Origin: Prorocentrum cordatum
Lineage: Eukaryota; Sar; Dinophyceae; Prorocentrales; Prorocentraceae
Reading direction: 5' to 3'
DNA length: 64,000 bases
Assembly: GCA_963575745.1 (NCBI GenBank)
Contig: CAUYUJ010017971.1
Location: forward strand, 26,069 to 90,068
In this document: positions 59,189-64,000 of the stretch, in pieces
Layout: each line of letters opens with the position of its first letter
How positions within the stretch are numbered: the first letter of the stretch is position 1
Translations under genes and position numbers: made by a program
The notes under the pieces: model-generated
What the model saw: only the letters and a program-made list of their open reading frames with translations
What the model was told of the DNA's origin: nothing
Databases searched by the model: none

Positions 59189-59573
59189 GCATCATCATCA
59201 GCAGCATCGGCATCATCATCATCAGCATCATAATCATCATCATCATCAGCAGCATCATCATCAGCATCATCAGCATCATCATCAGCATCATCATCAGCAT
59301 CATCATCATCCTCATCAGCATCATCATCATCGTCATCAGCATCATCATCATCATCATCGTCATCGTCATCGTCATCATCTTCATCAGCATCATCATCATC
59401 AGCATCATCATCATCGGTATCATCAGCAGCATCAGCATCATCATCATCATCATCAGCAGCAGCATCATCATCATTATAATCATCATCCTTACCAGCGTCA
59501 GCATCATCACCAACATCACATCAACACCTCATCATCTTCATCATCAGCATCATCCTCATCCTCATCCTTATCC

Positions 59574-59624
<51 letters not shown>

Positions 59625-60000
59625 GTCCCCTCATCGTCATCATTCCTCCTCCTCCTCCTCCTCTTCCGCCTCCTCCTCCTCCTCCTCCTCCTCCTCCTCC
59701 TCCTCCTCCTCCTCCCCCGCTTTCTCCTCATCATCATATCATTCCTGCTCTTGCTCCTCCTCCTCCTCCTCCTCCTCCTCTCCTGGTCTCCTCCTCTCCT
59801 CCTCCCCTCCCCTCCTCCCCTCCTCCGCCTACTCCTCGTCTCCTCCTCCTCTCATCTCCTCCTCCTTCCTCCTCCTCGCCTATCCTCCTCCTCCGCCTGC
59901 TACTCCTCCTTTCTCCTCCTCTCCACCTCCTCCTCCTCCTCCTCCTCCTCCTCCTCCCGTTCCTCCTCATCCTCCTCCTCCGCGGCCTGCGACTTCGCCA
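59001..60000. repeat. (CAT)n then (CCT)n microsatellite block
   Basis: CAT/CAG-type repeats to about 59640, then CCT-rich sequence to 59980. At 59981-60001 the minus strand carries an ATGGCGAAGTCGCAGGCCGCG word that matches the start of putative exon 1 (53348-53368) at 20 of 21 positions. Confidence 0.9.
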
Positions 60001-60062
60001 TTTGCTCTGGGGTCGTGGGGAGGGGCCTGCGAGCAAGCGGCCGGGGGAAGCTGAGAGCAGCT

Positions 60063-60142
60063 TTTAAAGCCAGAACGGCTACGTCATCTGCAGCAGCAGC
60101 ATCATCAACAACAGCATCAGCATCATCATCAGCATCAGCATG

Positions 60143-60176
<34 letters not shown>

Positions 60177-60342
60177 GCAGCAGCACCAGCAGCATCAGCA
60201 TCAGCAGCAGCATCATGGTCATCATCACCATCATCATCACCATCAACAACATCGCAATCATGATCATCATCATCAGCAGCAGCATCAGCATCAGCATCAG
60301 AATCATCATCATCCTCGTCCTCATCATCACCAGCATCATCAG

Positions 60343-60394
<52 letters not shown>

Positions 60395-60613
60395 GTCATC
60401 GTCATCGTCATCGTCATCATCATCATCAGCATCATCATCATCATCATCGGCGGCATCATCACCATCATCATCAACATCATCGTCGTCATCGTCATTATCA
60501 TGATCAGCATCATCATGATCAGCATGATCATCAAGATCAGCATGATCATCATCATTATCATAATCATCAGCATCCTCATCAGCAGCATCAGATTCAAGCC
60601 AAAACGGCTACGG
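60063..60613 (-). other. Two degenerate spliced-leader-like words flanking (CAT)n
   Basis: The minus-strand word ending at 60593 (60613-60593) matches DinoSL at 17 of 21 positions. The one at about 60084-60063 matches at 15 of 20 in the same phase (CGTAGCC, TGGCT). The ATGGCGAAG word lies about 60 bases downstream of the second. They may be relics of a trans-spliced retrocopy. The (CAT)n between them fills 60085-60590. Confidence 0.4.
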
Positions 60614-61300
60614 AAGCGGAGGGCGTGGAACACGAGCCCCACCTCGTGGATGGACATCGGCACGCTGATCTGGTGGCTTACAGACTTCCGCCATCTTTAC
60701 GCTGTTGTGCCAGCCCCTTTGGGGTGGTCAGGCGTGTGATGCTCTTCCCCCCGGCAAGGGGCTCAAAAGTTGCCCGTTCGGGCCCTCCTCCCCTCAACAG
60801 AGCGCTGCTCTGTCAAGTCGCCCAACACCGTCCACCCCGAAGCCCGTTCGAGCTTCGCACTCAGCAGCGCAGCGCAACTCTGAAGGAGCCCCAGGACACA
60901 CAAATAAATACACACAAGTACAATCATTCCCCATATTTTCCCATATGTGCTGGGTTTCTGTCTTCCCCCCCACACTGCCCGTATTTTCCCAGATCTTCTG
61001 GGGAATCGACGATTAATTGTGTCTGTGTGTTCTTTTCCTTCCTGAAACTCTGCTGATCGACCCGGAAATAATACCCAGGTGCCGCGCCAGCTCTGCCCCC
61101 AAAATAGCAGGGCGCCTCTCTGCCGACTGTCCCCAGGCAGAACTCACCAGGGCGCCGCGCCAGCGTCGACCCCACTAGCAGAGCACCCCTTCTGCGAAGT
61201 GCCCACACAACAAGCATAGGCTTCAGGCCGCTGGTTACGGATTATCTCCATCCTCATCGTCACCATCTGCCGCCTCCTCCTCCACCCCCTCCTCCTCCTA
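60614..61300. other. Unassigned spacer
   Basis: GC-rich, holding TIR element family 7 copy 2 (60893-61032) and short repeated text (GCCCCGAAGCCCG). No gene is supported. Confidence 0.4.
60893..61032. mobile_element. TIR element family 7, copy 2
   Basis: Starts GGACACACAAATAAATACAC and ends TTGTGTCTGTGTGTTC. Same orientation and interior words as copy 1, without the long (CA)n expansion. Confidence 0.65.
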
Positions 61301-61314
61301 CTCCTCCATCTCGT

Positions 61315-61317
61315 CGG

Positions 61318-61403
<86 letters not shown>

Positions 61404-61524
61404 GCATAAGCATCATCATCATCCTCATTTTCAGCAGCATCATCAGCATCATCATCATCAGCATCAGCACCATCACCATCATCATCATCAGCATCACCAT
61501 CATCATCAGCATCAGCATCATCAG

Positions 61525-61556
<32 letters not shown>

Positions 61557-61611
61557 GCCGCAGCATCAGCATCAGCATCAGCATTATCAGCAGCAGCAGC
61601 ACCTTCATCAG

Positions 61612-61646
<35 letters not shown>

Positions 61647-62254
61647 CCATCATCACCTGCATCATCATCAGCAACGCCATCATCATCAGCGTCGTCATCA
61701 TCATCACCATCATCAGCATCATCAGCATCATCATCAGTATCGTCATGAGCAGCATCATCATCAGCATCATCTTCATCATCGTCATCAGCAGCAGCATCTT
61801 CGTCGGAATCATCATTGTCCTCATCATCTTCATCATTATCATCGTTAGCATCAGCATCATAATCATGATCAACATCATCACCAGCAGCATCAACGTCATC
61901 ATCGTCGTCATCAGCATCATCATCGTCGTCATCGTCATCATCGTCATCAGAAGCATCATCATCGTCATCATCAACGTCATCATCAGAATCATCATCAGCA
62001 TCATCAGCATTGCCATCATCATTGTCATCGTCGTAAGCATCGTCATTACCATCGTCATCAGCATCGTCATGATAACTATAACCATCAGCATGATCGTCGC
62101 GATCATCATCGTCAGCAGCATCATCATCAGCAGCATAGTCATCATCGTCATCATCATCTATCGTCGTCGTCAGCAGGACCATTATCATCATAATCATCAT
62201 CACCAAGATCATCACCATCAGCTGCAGCAGCATCATCACCAGCAATAGCAACAG

Positions 62255-62294
<40 letters not shown>

Positions 62295-62690
62295 TTCACC
62301 ACCATCATCATCATCACCAGCATCATCATCACCATCACCCTCATCATCATCATCAACAGCAGCATCATCAGCAGCAACATCAGCATCATCATCAGCAGCC
62401 GTATCATCGTTATCATCAGCATTATCGTCACCATAATCAGCAGCGCCAAAACCACCACCACCATCACAATCATCAGCACCATAATCATCAGCAGCATCAG
62501 CATCATCATCACCAACAGCAGCAGCATCATCATCAGCAGCACCACCATCACCACCACCATCATCATCAACAGCATCAGCATCATCATTGTCATTCTCACC
62601 ACCACAACCACCATCACCACCATCATGACCACCATCATCACCAGCATCATCATCAGCGTCGTCATCATCATCGTCACCATCATCTCTTCT
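61315..62690. repeat. (CAT)n microsatellite with CAG, CAC and CGT variants
   Basis: A continuous trinucleotide block of nearly 1.4 kb. Long open frames (poly-M, poly-D, poly-I) result from the repeat. Confidence 0.95.
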
Positions 62691-63229
62691 CCCCTCGATC
62701 CTCCTCCCCCATCACTCCCTCAGCATCTCATCCACATCCACTCCTCCCCGTCCTCCCCTCCCCCTCCTGCCCCATCACTCTTGCCTCCTAACTCCTCCTT
62801 CTTATCCTCATCCCTTCTGGCTCCGAGCCCGTTTTTCCTCCGCCACCCCTCCCTCCTACTCCTCCGGCCTCCTGCCTCCTGCCTCCTCCCCCTTCTCCTC
62901 CTCACCCTCCTCCACCCCCCGCCCCCTCCCCCTCCCCCATCCTCCTCCTCCACCTCTGCCCCCTCCCCCTCTCCTTCCTCCTCCCTCCCTCCCTCCCTCC
63001 CTCCCTCCCTCCCCACTGCCCCTCCCTCGTTCCGCGCACCAGCCCCCCTCTGGGCGCCAGGCACGTTCCGCGCACCAGGCCCTCGCGAGGCCCGGCAGCC
63101 AGTGCCAGCCCCCGTCGCGGGCAGCCGCGGCTCACGCGGGCGCGCCGCTGCCGCGCAGCACCTGGCGCGCCGCATAAGGCGCCGCCGCCGCTCGTCGCCG
63201 GTCAGCATCGCGAGCGTCGTCGGCGGCGG
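62691..63229. other. CCT-rich sequence and GC-rich spacer
   Basis: Pyrimidine-rich to about 63020 with a CCCT run (62985-63010), then GC-rich unique sequence (GCGCACCAGGCC words repeated at about 63037 and 63070). Nothing coding is supported. Confidence 0.6.
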
Positions 63230-63720
<491 letters not shown>

Positions 63721-64000
63721 GAAGTAATATGGCTTAGGTACGCCTTAACCCATTGGTGGGACCAGAGGCCTGGTGTACCAGCTTGGTGTGCCACCCAAGG
63801 GCAGGACACGGGCTGCCTTGGGGCAATGCAGCCATGGGGATCTTGTTCGAAGATGCAGCCATGGGGATCGGAAGGGCTGAGGAGATTCCCCTAGGCTTTC
63901 CTGCCGCCGGTGCGCCTGGGGCCCGTTGGAGCCCAATCGGATCTCTGCAGCAGGCTGGGGGCGTGGTCAGATGCTTCAGCGACTTGTTCCGGTGGGGGAG
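63721..64000. other. Unassigned sequence at right edge
   Basis: Unique sequence with a direct repeat GCAGCCATGGGGATC (63829 and 63853). A minus-strand frame is open across much of it but matches nothing I know. Confidence 0.35.

Overview
This window looks like nuclear DNA of a dinoflagellate. A 22-nt spliced-leader (DinoSL) sequence is present intact at 52016-52037. Nearly every recognisable coding feature is on the minus strand, in keeping with the unidirectional gene order of these genomes. Retroelements are abundant, exons are small with AG|G acceptors and at least one apparent GC donor, introns are very large, and simple repeats are everywhere. The telomere-like tract at 37.4 kb uses a variant of the TTTAGGG unit. 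One 100-N assembly gap lies at 58901-59000.

Layout. (1) 1-5.9 kb: retroelement 1, minus strand. It has a 1.88-kb-codon Gag-like open frame with two N-terminal membrane segments, a capsid-like region, a CCHC knuckle and a complete-looking Tpt1/KptA RNA 2'-phosphotransferase domain. A second frame, shifted by -1, runs off the left edge. (2) 5.9-27.3 kb: retroelement 2, a giant Ty1/copia-type element (Gag, protease, integrase, reverse transcriptase, RNase H), decayed by many in-frame stops and about ten frameshifts. About 10 kb of extra coding sequence follows pol and includes a C5-methyltransferase-like domain and a second, degenerate Tpt1-like domain. (3) 27.7-44.9 kb: microsatellites, a 12-bp minisatellite, a 101-bp satellite array, interstitial telomere-like repeats and a series of short terminal-inverted-repeat (TIR) elements. 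(4) 44.9-52.04 kb: a nearly intact LINE with DinoSL at its 5' end. (5) 54.5-58.7 kb: a second, decayed LINE that carries C2H2 fingers and a methyltransferase-like module. (6) 58.7-63.7 kb: mostly (CAT)n, (CCT)n and (GTC)n tracts.

Host gene. Four small minus-strand exons at 53.3, 52.5, 37.1 and 29.5 kb read together as the mitochondrial ATP synthase F1 delta subunit (homologue of bacterial epsilon). The gene would span at least 24 kb, with the LINE, the satellites and the TIR elements inside its introns. The two outer exons on the 5' side are less certain than the two conserved ones.

Most unusual signal. Each of the two copia-like elements is sprinkled with its own family of tiny hairpins whose stems covary while the loop stays fixed. 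In element 1 the mRNA-sense loops are GNRA tetraloops (GAAA, GAGA, GCAA). In element 2 they are C-G-closed triloops (CCA, CAA, TAA). The hairpins sit inside coding sequence and are read in more than one frame, so the conserved object is the nucleic-acid hairpin rather than a peptide. The family switches exactly where one element ends and the other begins.
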